The translations under genes and the position numbers were made by a program. A model generated the notes under the pieces. The model searched no databases. It saw only the letters and a list, made by a program, of their open reading frames with translations, and was not told where the DNA came from. A DNA stretch of 64,000 nucleotides from Lachnospiraceae bacterium. GTDB lineage: Bacteria > Bacillota > Clostridia > Lachnospirales > Lachnospiraceae. Of this stretch, positions 34,920 to 41,744 are shown piece by piece. Within the stretch, counting starts at the first letter, position 1. Every line of letters starts with the position of its first letter. The stretch is taken from NCBI GenBank assembly GCA_017543445.1, contig JAFYGB010000019.1:62001-126000 (forward strand), written 5' to 3'.

Positions 34920-35912
34920 TTAGCTTACGATCGCATTGATCTGATCGATCGTCTTCGACTCTACGAAATCCACACACTGCATGATCGCGTTTTTGATCTC
35001 TTTCTCCGTCGCGCTGCCGTGGGTCTTAACTACGAGAGCCTTCAGGCCCAGCATAGGCGCGCCGCCATATTCCGAGGCATCGAACTTCTTGATCACGCCC
35101 TTCAGGTTTTTCTTCACCATCAGCGCTCCGAGCTTGCCCTTCAGGTTGGAAAGCATGCCCTTTTTGATCTCGCTGACGAGCGCGGAACCGACGCCTTCGT
35201 AGAGTTTCAGAATGACATTGCCCACGAACGCTTCCGTAACAACGACATCGGCCGCTCCGTAAGGAATATCACGGGACTCTACGTTTCCAATGAAATTGAT
35301 GTCTTCGCATGCCTTCAGAAGCGGGAATGTCTCTTTAACGAGGGCATTACCCTTCTCTTCTTCTGCACCGATATTTACGATACCGACTCTCGGCTTCTTC
35401 ACCTTACATACGCGCTCCATGTAAATGGAACCCATGCGGGCGAACTGAACCAGGTCCTCCGGACGTGCGTCGACATTCGCGCCACAGTCGATCAGAAGGC
35501 TGGCGCCCTTCGTCGTAGGGATCAGCGGAGCCAAAGGTGTGCGGCGAATGCCTTTGATACGGCCGACGATGAGCTGGCCGCCGACTAAGATGGCACCGGT
35601 GCTACCGCTGGAAATGAAAGCGTCAGCCTCGCCATCGCGCACTAATTTCTGCGCAACTACGAGGGAGGAGTCCTTCTTCTCACGGATCGCTGCCACGGGC
35701 GGTTCACCGGTCTCGATGACCTCGGTGGCATTGACCACCGAGACACGTGACTTATCGTATTGATATTTCGCTAATTCCGCATGGACCGCGTCTTCTTTAC
35801 CGACGAGGACGATTTGGATATTATCGCGAAGAGCCAGGCTATCGATCGCGCCCTGTACGATCTTCTCAGGCGCGTTGTCGCCGCCCATCGCGTCGATTGC
35901 TATTTTGATCAT
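34920..35912 (-). CDS. plsX: phosphate acyltransferase PlsX
   Basis: PlsX converts acyl-ACP to acyl phosphate for PlsY. The 330-residue protein begins IKIAIDAMGGDNAPEKIVQG, the family signature, and has ISSGSTGAILVGG, LIDCGANVDARPEDL and VTEAFVGNVILKLYEG. It lies 9 bp behind carB, so in this genome it may depend on read-through from the carB promoter. Its usual upstream neighbour rpmF is 3.7 kb away. Confidence 0.96.
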   Translation of the reverse strand: MIKIAIDAMGGDNAPEKIVQGAIDSLALRDNIQIVLVGKEDAVHAELAKYQYDKSRVSVVNATEVIETGEPPVAAIREKKDSSLVVAQKLVRDGEADAFISSGSTGAILVGGQLIVGRIKGIRRTPLAPLIPTTKGASLLIDCGANVDARPEDLVQFARMGSIYMERVCKVKKPRVGIVNIGAEEEKGNALVKETFPLLKACEDINFIGNVESRDIPYGAADVVVTEAFVGNVILKLYEGVGSALVSEIKKGMLSNLKGKLGALMVKKNLKGVIKKFDASEYGGAPMLGLKALVVKTHGSATEKEIKNAIMQCVDFVESKTIDQINAIVS

Positions 35913-35921
35913 GTCTACCCC

Positions 35922-38900
35922 TTACTGGATGGATGCATGGATGTCCTGCAGGCTCATTACGCCGATCTCACCCTCATGGATGACGGTGTAGATACCATCG
36001 GCGGTCGCCTTTGCGGCTGCCATGGTCGTGATATACGGAACCTTTGCCTTGATCGCCGTCTTACGGATGTAGCTGTCGTCAAAGATTCTCTCGTTCGGAG
36101 CGGTCGGTGTGTTAATAATGAGCTGGATCTTGCCGTTCATCACTTCATCCACGATGTTCGGACGGCCTTCCTGCATCTTGTTGATGCGCTCAGCCTTGAT
36201 GCCGTTTGCTACGAGAAGCTCGTAGGTGGAACCGGTCGCCACGATGCGGAAGTTGCAAGCCTCGAACTTACGAGCTACGTCAACGACTTCCGGCTTATCC
36301 TTGCGGTTTACGGAGAACAGTACACAGCCTTCCTTCGGCAGAACGGTCTGGGTAGCTTCCTGAGCCTTGAAGTATGCCTCGCCGACATTTGTGGACAGGC
36401 CGAGGACCTCACCTGTGGAACGCATTTCCGGTCCGAGGACAGGGTCTACTTCCTGGAACATATTGAACGGGAATACCGCTTCTTTTACGCCATAGTACTT
36501 CGGCTTGATCTCCTTCATGGTCGGGATCGGTGACTCCATACCAGTCAGAGGCGCGGTCATGATCTGTGTTGCGATCTTTACCATGTTGATGTTGCAGACC
36601 TTCGATACAAGCGGAACGGTTCTGGATGCTCTCGGGTTTGCCTCGAGTACGTATACCTTACCATCCTCGATCGCGTACTGCATATTCATCAGGCCGCATA
36701 CGCCCATCTCATCGGCGATCTTGCGAGTGTATTCCTTGATCGTCTCAACGAGGTTTGCGGGAATGTTCTTCGAAGGCAGGATACATGCGGAGTCACCGGA
36801 GTGAACACCTGCAAGCTCAATATGCTCCATAACAGCAGGAACAAATGCATGCTTGCCGTCTGCGATCGCATCAGCCTCACACTCCGTCGCGTGACGAAGG
36901 AAGCGGTCAATGAGGATCGGACGATCCGGGGTCACACCAACAGCTGCAGCCATGTACTGCTTCATCTGCTCGGGCTCATTTACGACCTCCATGCCGCGGC
37001 CGCCCAATACGTAGGAAGGACGAACCATAACCGGATAACCGATCTTCTCAGCGATGGCCAATGCTTCTTCTACATCGACTGCCATGCCGGATTCGGGCAT
37101 CGGAATGTCCAACTTATCCATCATGCCTCGGAACAGATCGCGGTCCTCTGCCATATCGATAACTTCCGGAGAAGTACCGAGGATGTTGACACCGTTCTTC
37201 TTCAGATCTGCTGCAAGGTTGAGCGGTGTCTGGCCGCCGAACTGAGCGATAACGCCCACCGGCTTTTCTTTATTGTAGATGCTGAGAACGTCTTCCAGGG
37301 TCAGAGGCTCGAAGTAGAGCTTATCGGATGTATCATAGTCCGTGGATACAGTCTCAGGGTTACAGTTAACGATAATGGTCTCGAAGCCGAGTTCCTTCAA
37401 AGCGAATGCAGCGTGTACACAGCAATAGTCGAACTCGATACCCTGACCGATACGGTTCGGGCCGCCACCCAGGATCATGATCTTCTTGCGATCGGTGATC
37501 GTAGTGTGATCCGGTGCGCAATATGTCGAGTAGTAATATGCGGAATTTTGAGTACCGAATACATGTACCGGCTCCCAGCTCTCGGTAATACCATAGGAAA
37601 GACGGGTGTTACGAACCTCATCCTCCTTCACTTCGAGGAGCTTAGCAAGGTAACGGTCAGAGAAACCGTCCTTCTTCGCAGTCTCCAGGATCTCCTTCGA
37701 AGGAACGCTGCCCTTCATGGTGAGGAGCATCTCTTCCTCTTCTACCAGTTCCTTCATCTGCTCGATGAAGTATTTCTTGATCTTTGTAAGGTTGTGGAGT
37801 TCATCAACGGTTGCGCCCTTACGAAGTGCCTCGTACATGATGAACTGGCGCTCACTGGTCGGGTAGATCAGTTTTGCAAGCAGGTCTTCCTTCGACAACT
37901 CATGGAAGTCCTTCGCGAAGCCCAGACCGTAACGGCCGATCTCCAGGCTGCGGATCGCCTTCTGGAAGGCTTCTTTATAGTTCTTACCGATACTCATGAC
38001 TTCACCTACGGCGCGCATCTGAGTACCGAGCTTATCTACAGAGTCCTTAAACTTCTCGAATGCCCAACGAGCGAACTTGATTACGACATAGTCGCCCCCG
38101 GGAACATACTTATCCAGCGTACCGCATTTTCCGCAAGGGATCTCATCCAGGGTCAGGCCTGCAGCAAGCATAGCGGAAACGAGCGCGATCGGGAAACCGG
38201 TCGCTTTCGAAGCCAGTGCGGAAGAACGGGAAGTTCTAGGGTTGATCTCGATAACGATGATACGATCGGAAACCGGATCGTGTGCGAACTGTACGTTCGT
38301 ACCACCGATGACCTGAACCTCGTTAACGATACGATATGCCTGCTCCTGCAGACGCTTCTGGACCTCTTCGGAGATCGTGAGCATCGGTGCGGAACAGAAG
38401 GAGTCACCGGTATGTACACCCATCGGGTCAATGTTCTCGATGAAGCAAACGGTGATCATATTGCCCTTTGCGTCACGAACGACTTCGAGCTCGAGCTCTT
38501 CCCAGCCGATGATGGACTCCTCAACGAGTACCTGGCCTACAAGACTGGCCTGAAGTCCACGAGCGCAGACGGTCTTCAACTCTTCTACGTTATATACAAG
38601 GCCGCCGCCGGCACCACCCATGGTGTAAGCGGGACGCAGAACAACCGGATAACCCAGCTTATCAGCGATGGCAAGTGCTTCCTCAACACTATAAGCAACT
38701 TCGCTACGCGCCATCTCGATGCCGAGTTTATTCATGGTCTTCTTAAACTCGATACGGTCCTCACCACGCTCGATGGCATCGACCTGAACACCGATGACCT
38801 TTACATTATACTTATCCAGGATACCCTTCGTAGAAAGTTCCGAGCAAAGGTTCAGTCCGGACTGTCCGCCGAGGTTCGGCAGGATCGCATCGGGACGCTC

Positions 38901-39140
38901 TTTCTCAATGATCTGCTCCAGACGCTTAACGTTCAGGGGCTCGATATAGGTAACATCCGCAATGCCGGGGTCCGTCATGATCGTCGCCGGGTTGGAGTTT
39001 ACCAAAACGATCTGGTATCCAAGCTTACGCAGCGCCTTACAAGCCTGGGTTCCGGAATAGTCGAACTCACAAGCCTGGCCGATAATGATCGGGCCGGATC
39101 CGATAATAAGTACTTTTTTGATGTCTTCTCTTTTGCTCAT
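35922..39140 (-). CDS. carB: carbamoyl-phosphate synthase large subunit
   Basis: CarB makes carbamoyl phosphate from bicarbonate, ammonia and two ATP for pyrimidine and arginine synthesis. The 1072-residue protein is full length: two ATP-grasp halves (GSGPIIIGQACEFDYSGTQA and GGGPNRIGQGIEFDYCCVHA mark each start), with RTSRSSALASKATG in the first and RASRTVPLVSKV in the second. An MGS-type allosteric domain forms the last 140 residues. GGAGG precedes the ATG. No carA is adjacent, so the glutaminase subunit must lie elsewhere. The gene has its own promoter, leader peptide and attenuator. Confidence 0.98.
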   Translation of the reverse strand: MSKREDIKKVLIIGSGPIIIGQACEFDYSGTQACKALRKLGYQIVLVNSNPATIMTDPGIADVTYIEPLNVKRLEQIIEKERPDAILPNLGGQSGLNLCSELSTKGILDKYNVKVIGVQVDAIERGEDRIEFKKTMNKLGIEMARSEVAYSVEEALAIADKLGYPVVLRPAYTMGGAGGGLVYNVEELKTVCARGLQASLVGQVLVEESIIGWEELELEVVRDAKGNMITVCFIENIDPMGVHTGDSFCSAPMLTISEEVQKRLQEQAYRIVNEVQVIGGTNVQFAHDPVSDRIIVIEINPRTSRSSALASKATGFPIALVSAMLAAGLTLDEIPCGKCGTLDKYVPGGDYVVIKFARWAFEKFKDSVDKLGTQMRAVGEVMSIGKNYKEAFQKAIRSLEIGRYGLGFAKDFHELSKEDLLAKLIYPTSERQFIMYEALRKGATVDELHNLTKIKKYFIEQMKELVEEEEMLLTMKGSVPSKEILETAKKDGFSDRYLAKLLEVKEDEVRNTRLSYGITESWEPVHVFGTQNSAYYYSTYCAPDHTTITDRKKIMILGGGPNRIGQGIEFDYCCVHAAFALKELGFETIIVNCNPETVSTDYDTSDKLYFEPLTLEDVLSIYNKEKPVGVIAQFGGQTPLNLAADLKKNGVNILGTSPEVIDMAEDRDLFRGMMDKLDIPMPESGMAVDVEEALAIAEKIGYPVMVRPSYVLGGRGMEVVNEPEQMKQYMAAAVGVTPDRPILIDRFLRHATECEADAIADGKHAFVPAVMEHIELAGVHSGDSACILPSKNIPANLVETIKEYTRKIADEMGVCGLMNMQYAIEDGKVYVLEANPRASRTVPLVSKVCNINMVKIATQIMTAPLTGMESPIPTMKEIKPKYYGVKEAVFPFNMFQEVDPVLGPEMRSTGEVLGLSTNVGEAYFKAQEATQTVLPKEGCVLFSVNRKDKPEVVDVARKFEACNFRIVATGSTYELLVANGIKAERINKMQEGRPNIVDEVMNGKIQLIINTPTAPNERIFDDSYIRKTAIKAKVPYITTMAAAKATADGIYTVIHEGEIGVMSLQDIHASIQ

Positions 39141-39173
39141 CTTCGTCCTCCATCGTATCTCTCATATGAGTAT

Positions 39174-39224
39174 TTAAACATACGGTCCGCTTACTGCGAA
39201 CCATTCTTGTATTAAGGCAATCAA
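39174..39224 (-). CDS. possible second leader peptide, 16 residues
   Basis: A TTG at 39224 follows GGAGG by 7 bases and opens a 16-codon frame, MIALIQEWFAVSGPYV, ending 33 bp before carB. Bases 39184-39202 within it form a 7-bp hairpin (GGTTCGC/GCGGACC, with one wobble). The ribosome site is good, but a frame this short can occur by chance. I report it because it lies inside a regulatory leader. Confidence 0.3.
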   Translation of the reverse strand: MIALIQEWFAVSGPYV

Positions 39225-39263
39225 CAGGGAGCCTCCACAACCGCGGCCCTATAAAAACGCAAC

Positions 39264-39293
39264 AAAAAAGTCAGTCTCGAAAAAACAACTGAC
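39264..39293 (-). terminator. attenuator terminator in the carB leader
   Basis: GTCAGT/ACTGAC arms (39293-39288 and 39275-39270), extended by one U-G pair, are followed on the minus strand by TTTTTTG. The stem starts one base after the TGA of the upstream leader peptide, so a ribosome at the leader stop would cover its 5' arm and block termination. It lies about 125 bp before carB. Confidence 0.8.
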
Positions 39294-39294
39294 C

Positions 39295-39402
39295 TCAAAC
39301 GAAAATATAGGGAACAGAAATAAAAGGGACGGAATTGAGAGAATCGTATGTCCCGTGTTTTCCACTCTGCATATTCAGACTCGTTAGCATAGCAGACTTC
39401 AT
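39295..39402 (-). CDS. carB leader peptide, 35 residues (pyrL-like)
   Basis: The ATG at 39402 is preceded by a strong GGGAGG 5 bases away and lies about 29 bases after the predicted transcription start. The peptide begins MKSAMLTSLNMQSGKHG and ends SVPFISVPYIFV. It has no run of one regulatory amino acid and no arginine. Codons 24-35 are a pyrimidine tract (31 of 37 bases from 39333 down to 39297), and the stop codon abuts the terminator stem. This matches the plan of E. coli pyrL: RNA polymerase pausing when UTP is low lets the ribosome catch up and prevent termination. The mechanism is inferred; the layout is seen. Confidence 0.65.
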   Translation of the reverse strand: MKSAMLTSLNMQSGKHGTYDSLNSVPFISVPYIFV

Positions 39403-39437
39403 GTCTTCCTCCCTATTCATTGCCTTAAATCTATAAA

Positions 39438-39466
39438 ACTATACCACAGGATGTTGAAAACTGCAA
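39438..39466 (-). promoter_or_regulatory. SigA-type promoter of carB
   Basis: The -35 TTGCAG (39466-39461) and -10 TATAGT (39443-39438) are 17 bp apart on the minus strand. Transcription would begin near 39431, shortly ahead of the leader-peptide ribosome site. Confidence 0.78.
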
Positions 39467-39517
39467 CTGTTTTTTTGAATTTTTTTCGGATTTTTTCACG
39501 TCCGGTTAGAATCATTT

Positions 39518-39539
39518 GGGAGGCGCTTCTGCGCCTCCC
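39518..39539 (-). terminator. GC-rich hairpin after rpmF, no T-tract
   Basis: Perfect 9-bp arms GGGAGGCGC/GCGCCTCCC with a 4-base loop lie 45 bp past the rpmF stop. No T-run follows on either strand. It probably ends or stabilises the yceD-rpmF message, but it is not a textbook intrinsic terminator. Confidence 0.5.
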
Positions 39540-39584
39540 GATTCACGTGAATATTATATCTTTTAAAACTCAATCAAGTCAGGA

Positions 39585-39770
39585 TCATTCTGCGTCTTTC
39601 GCAACGATTTCCTTCTTGTTGTAGGAGCCACAAGCCTTGCATACGCGGTGAGGCATCATCAGGGCGCCGCACTTGCTGCACTTTACAAGCGTAGGAGCGG
39701 ACATCTTCCAGTTCGCACGACGCTTATCTCTTCTGGCTTTTGAGGTTTTGTTCTTAGGACAGATCGACAT
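39585..39770 (-). CDS. rpmF: 50S ribosomal protein L32
   Basis: L32 is a small late-assembling 50S protein. The 61-residue sequence begins MSICPKNKTSKARRDKRRAN, a form typical of Lachnospiraceae, and has the zinc ribbon CSKC...CKAC. AAGGAGG precedes the ATG at 39770. It lies 4 bp behind yceD, the universal pairing. The next gene in most Firmicutes would be plsX; here carB and its control region intervene. Confidence 0.97.
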   Translation of the reverse strand: MSICPKNKTSKARRDKRRANWKMSAPTLVKCSKCGALMMPHRVCKACGSYNKKEIVAKDAE

Positions 39771-39774
39771 AACA

Positions 39775-40323
39775 TTACACCTCCTTAAATAAGTCTGCGA
39801 TCCTGGCCATCCTCGGATCCTTTGGTTCATCAGCCGTCGCCGAACAACCGCAGTCTCCTTCGTTCAGGTTCTTCCCACACACTGGGCATAATCCCTTGCA
39901 GTCCTCTGTACAGTAGACGGCAAATGGCATATTCACCGAGAGTGTGTCGAACGCGAGCGCATCGACATCCAGGAAACGATCGTTTATCAGAAAATTGACA
40001 AATGCGTCCTCGTCGTCATCCTCATCCGTTTCTTCCTTCTTCGTTGCTGTTTTCTTATTCAGATCCAGCTTGCAGGAATAAGTAAGATCAAACGGTTCGG
40101 ACAGAGGCTTCGCACACCGGGCACACGCCATCATAAGCACGATATGGATCGTGGCTTCCAGCTCGACCTGGCGGTCTGCACTGTGATGCAGGCGTAAGTC
40201 ACAATGACCTTCCTCTACGGGATACTGTTCTTTTTGAAACGAGAATTCCGCTTTTTCGATTGGAACTGTACATTCCTTTCGGGAGTCATTTGCCGCTGTC
40301 AATTCAGACAAATCAATCTGCAT
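39775..40323 (-). CDS. YceD/DUF177 family protein
   Basis: YceD proteins are linked to 23S rRNA accumulation and ribosome assembly; the mechanism is unknown. The 182-residue protein begins MQIDLSELTAAND. It has a CARC pair in the middle (MACARCAKPLSEPFDL) and a C-terminal cysteine cluster (CKGLCPVCGKNLNEGDCGC) that may bind zinc. A short acidic insert (KKEETDEDDDEDAF) lies between. The ATG at 40323 has GGAGG at 5 bases; a longer frame is rejected. It is paired with rpmF. Confidence 0.88.
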   Translation of the reverse strand: MQIDLSELTAANDSRKECTVPIEKAEFSFQKEQYPVEEGHCDLRLHHSADRQVELEATIHIVLMMACARCAKPLSEPFDLTYSCKLDLNKKTATKKEETDEDDDEDAFVNFLINDRFLDVDALAFDTLSVNMPFAVYCTEDCKGLCPVCGKNLNEGDCGCSATADEPKDPRMARIADLFKEV

Positions 40324-40363
40324 ATACGCCTCCATTTCCGGGGCATAATACGCATACCAAATG

Positions 40364-40392
40364 ATTATACCCAACTATTCCGGTTTTGTCAA
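40364..40392 (-). promoter_or_regulatory. consensus SigA promoter of yceD-rpmF
   Basis: A full consensus TTGACA (40392-40387) and TATAAT (40369-40364) are 17 bp apart on the minus strand, starting 10 bp after the pta stop. No terminator separates pta from it, so pta read-through is also possible. Confidence 0.88.
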
Positions 40393-40401
40393 TCGATTTT
40401 T

Positions 40402-41433
40402 TTAATTATTTTGCTGCTGTGCTGCCTTCTCCTCGGCCTCGAGTGCCTGGGCCTGTACGACCGTGATCGCTACAACGCCGACGATGTCATCTGCACAACA
40501 TCCGCGGGACAAGTCATTGACCGGGCGGGCGATACCCTGCGTTACCGGTCCGTACGCTTCCGCTTTCGCAAGTCTCTGTACCAGCTTGTAGCCGATGTTG
40601 CCCGCATCCAGATCGGGGAATACGAGGACATTGGCCCGTCCTGCCACGCGGCTCGTCGGAGCCTTCGACTCTGCAACGGAGGAAACCATGGCCGCATCTG
40701 CCTGAAGTTCACCGTCCAGATTGAGGTCGGGACGCAGGTGCTTTGCGATACGGGTCGCAGCTACGACCTTATCTACCTTCGGGTGGGATGCGCTGCCCTT
40801 CGTGGAGTGCGAAAGCATCGCTACGACAGGCTCCTCACCGGTCAGCAGAGAGAATGTATCGGCCGATGAGATGGCGATCGCCGCCAGCTTCTCGGCATCG
40901 GGATCCTGCTCGATACCACAGTCTGCAAATACGAACGTACCATTCAGGCCGTATTCGCAATCGGGCACGATCATCAGGAAGAAGGCGGAAACCAGCTTCA
41001 CACCGGGCTTCGTCTTCAGGATCTGCAACGACGGACGCAGCGTGTTTGCGCTGGAATGGCAGGCGCCGCTTACAACGCCGTCGGCGTGGCCCATCTTAAC
41101 CATCATGCAGGCATAGTACATATAGTCTTCGATCATCATCTGCTTTGCAAGTTCCGGGGTCATGCCCTTATTCTTACGCAGTTCGACCAGCTTTGAAACA
41201 TACAGCGGAAGTACCGGTGAAGTATGCGGATCGATGATCGTGATCTTCGAACGGTCGATCCCACGACTGTAAGTCTCTACCTCATCCGGAGTACCCAGAA
41301 TGATCAGGTTTGCAATATCTTCTTTGATGATCTTCTCCGCTGCTTCCCATACACGCGGATCCATGGACTCGGGAAGAACGATGGTTTTCTTGTCTTTCCG
41401 GGCACGCTCTTTTATGGAATCAATAAAACTCAT
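40402..41433 (-). CDS. pta: phosphate acetyltransferase
   Basis: Pta interconverts acetyl-CoA and acetyl phosphate, half of the acetate-forming, ATP-yielding route. The 343-residue protein is the short Pta type: TIVLPESMDPRVWEAAEKI, the VVSGACHSSANTLRPSLQ motif, FADCGIEQDPDAEKLA and GRANVLVFPDLDAGNIGYKL. The ATG at 41433 has AAGGAG at about 10 bases. The acetate kinase gene that usually follows in Clostridia is not here; yceD follows directly. Confidence 0.96.
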   Translation of the reverse strand: MSFIDSIKERARKDKKTIVLPESMDPRVWEAAEKIIKEDIANLIILGTPDEVETYSRGIDRSKITIIDPHTSPVLPLYVSKLVELRKNKGMTPELAKQMMIEDYMYYACMMVKMGHADGVVSGACHSSANTLRPSLQILKTKPGVKLVSAFFLMIVPDCEYGLNGTFVFADCGIEQDPDAEKLAAIAISSADTFSLLTGEEPVVAMLSHSTKGSASHPKVDKVVAATRIAKHLRPDLNLDGELQADAAMVSSVAESKAPTSRVAGRANVLVFPDLDAGNIGYKLVQRLAKAEAYGPVTQGIARPVNDLSRGCCADDIVGVVAITVVQAQALEAEEKAAQQQNN

Positions 41434-41538
41434 GTGACGCATCTCCTTATTGTTCTATCTGATCTACCCGCCGCTGTCCATCGGCTCATCGGACACCGTC
41501 GGCACGAAACCATAGGTTTCGCTTCCTTTACTGCATAT

Positions 41539-41567
41539 ATTATATAAGATATCCCTTTTACGTGCAA
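41539..41567 (-). promoter_or_regulatory. SigA-type promoter of pta
   Basis: The -35 TTGCAC (41567-41562) and perfect -10 TATAAT (41544-41539) are 17 bp apart on the minus strand. The leader of about 100 bases contains two small hairpins of unknown role. Confidence 0.85.
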
Positions 41568-41600
41568 GTATATCCATGTACTTTTCAAAGCACACGCCCG

Positions 41601-41633
41601 ATGTGACAATGGGGACGGTTCCGTTTGTCACAT
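41601..41633. repeat. REP-type bulged palindrome
   Basis: Arms ATGTGACAA (41601-41609) and TTGTCACAT (41625-41633) enclose ACGG-TT-CCGT (41615-41624). Five unpaired bases, TGGGG, form a one-sided bulge. This bulged-hairpin form with a G-rich side is typical of REP elements moved by RAYT (IS200-like) transposases. A degenerate second copy (GGAAGGTTCC... at about 41666-41687) lies in the same orientation. No transposase gene is in the window. Confidence 0.6.
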
Positions 41634-41641
41634 GTGTCTAC

Positions 41642-41664
41642 GTTGCAGGTCTGTGACCTGCAAC
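41642..41664. repeat. perfect 10-bp inverted repeat
   Basis: GTTGCAGGTC and GACCTGCAAC flank a TGT loop. It sits between the intact and the decayed REP-like copies, so the three may form one composite element. There is no T-tract, so it is not a usual terminator. Confidence 0.7.
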
Positions 41665-41694
41665 AGGAAGGTTCCATTTTACACATTATCTGAC

Positions 41695-41727
41695 AAAAAA
41701 CGGACCCGTCAAAAAACTCGGGTCCGT
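41695..41727 (-). terminator. strong intrinsic terminator after tmcAL
   Basis: ACGGACCCG/CGGGTCCGT arms (41700-41708 and 41719-41727) are followed by TTTTTTG on the minus strand. It starts 18 bp past the tmcAL stop and ends the four-gene operon. Confidence 0.92.
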
Positions 41728-41744
41728 GTATCCTATATATATGA

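Larger units (their letters stand above)
39141..39584 (-). other. carB regulatory region, 444 bp
   Basis: This stretch without a large gene holds, in minus-strand order, a GC-rich hairpin after rpmF (39518-39539) and the carB promoter (39466-39438). Then come a 35-codon leader peptide (39402-39295), an attenuator-type terminator (39293-39264), a candidate second short frame (39224-39174) with its own hairpin, and the carB ribosome site. The transcript leader of about 290 bases is the longest in the window. Confidence 0.8.
41434..41744. other. intergenic region between tmcAL and pta, 311 bp
   Basis: This gap holds the tmcAL terminator, a REP-type palindrome with a decayed second half-copy, a perfect 10-bp hairpin between them, the pta promoter, and a 100-base pta leader with two short hairpins (CGAAACC/GGTTTCG near 41507-41523 and TGTCC/GGACA near 41478-41498). 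I see no coding frame in it. Confidence 0.75.

Noticed and set aside
36801-39215. An 804-codon open frame on the plus strand
   Set aside because: It lies fully opposite carB, has no ribosome site, and its composition is the antisense of an intact, conserved gene.
39141-39437. A PyrR-binding attenuator for carB
   Set aside because: I looked for the conserved PyrR loop sequence and a terminator/antiterminator pair and did not find one. The leader peptide with an adjacent terminator explains the region better.
39518-39539. A standard intrinsic terminator for rpmF
   Set aside because: The stem is perfect but no T-run follows on either strand, so it is listed only as a hairpin.
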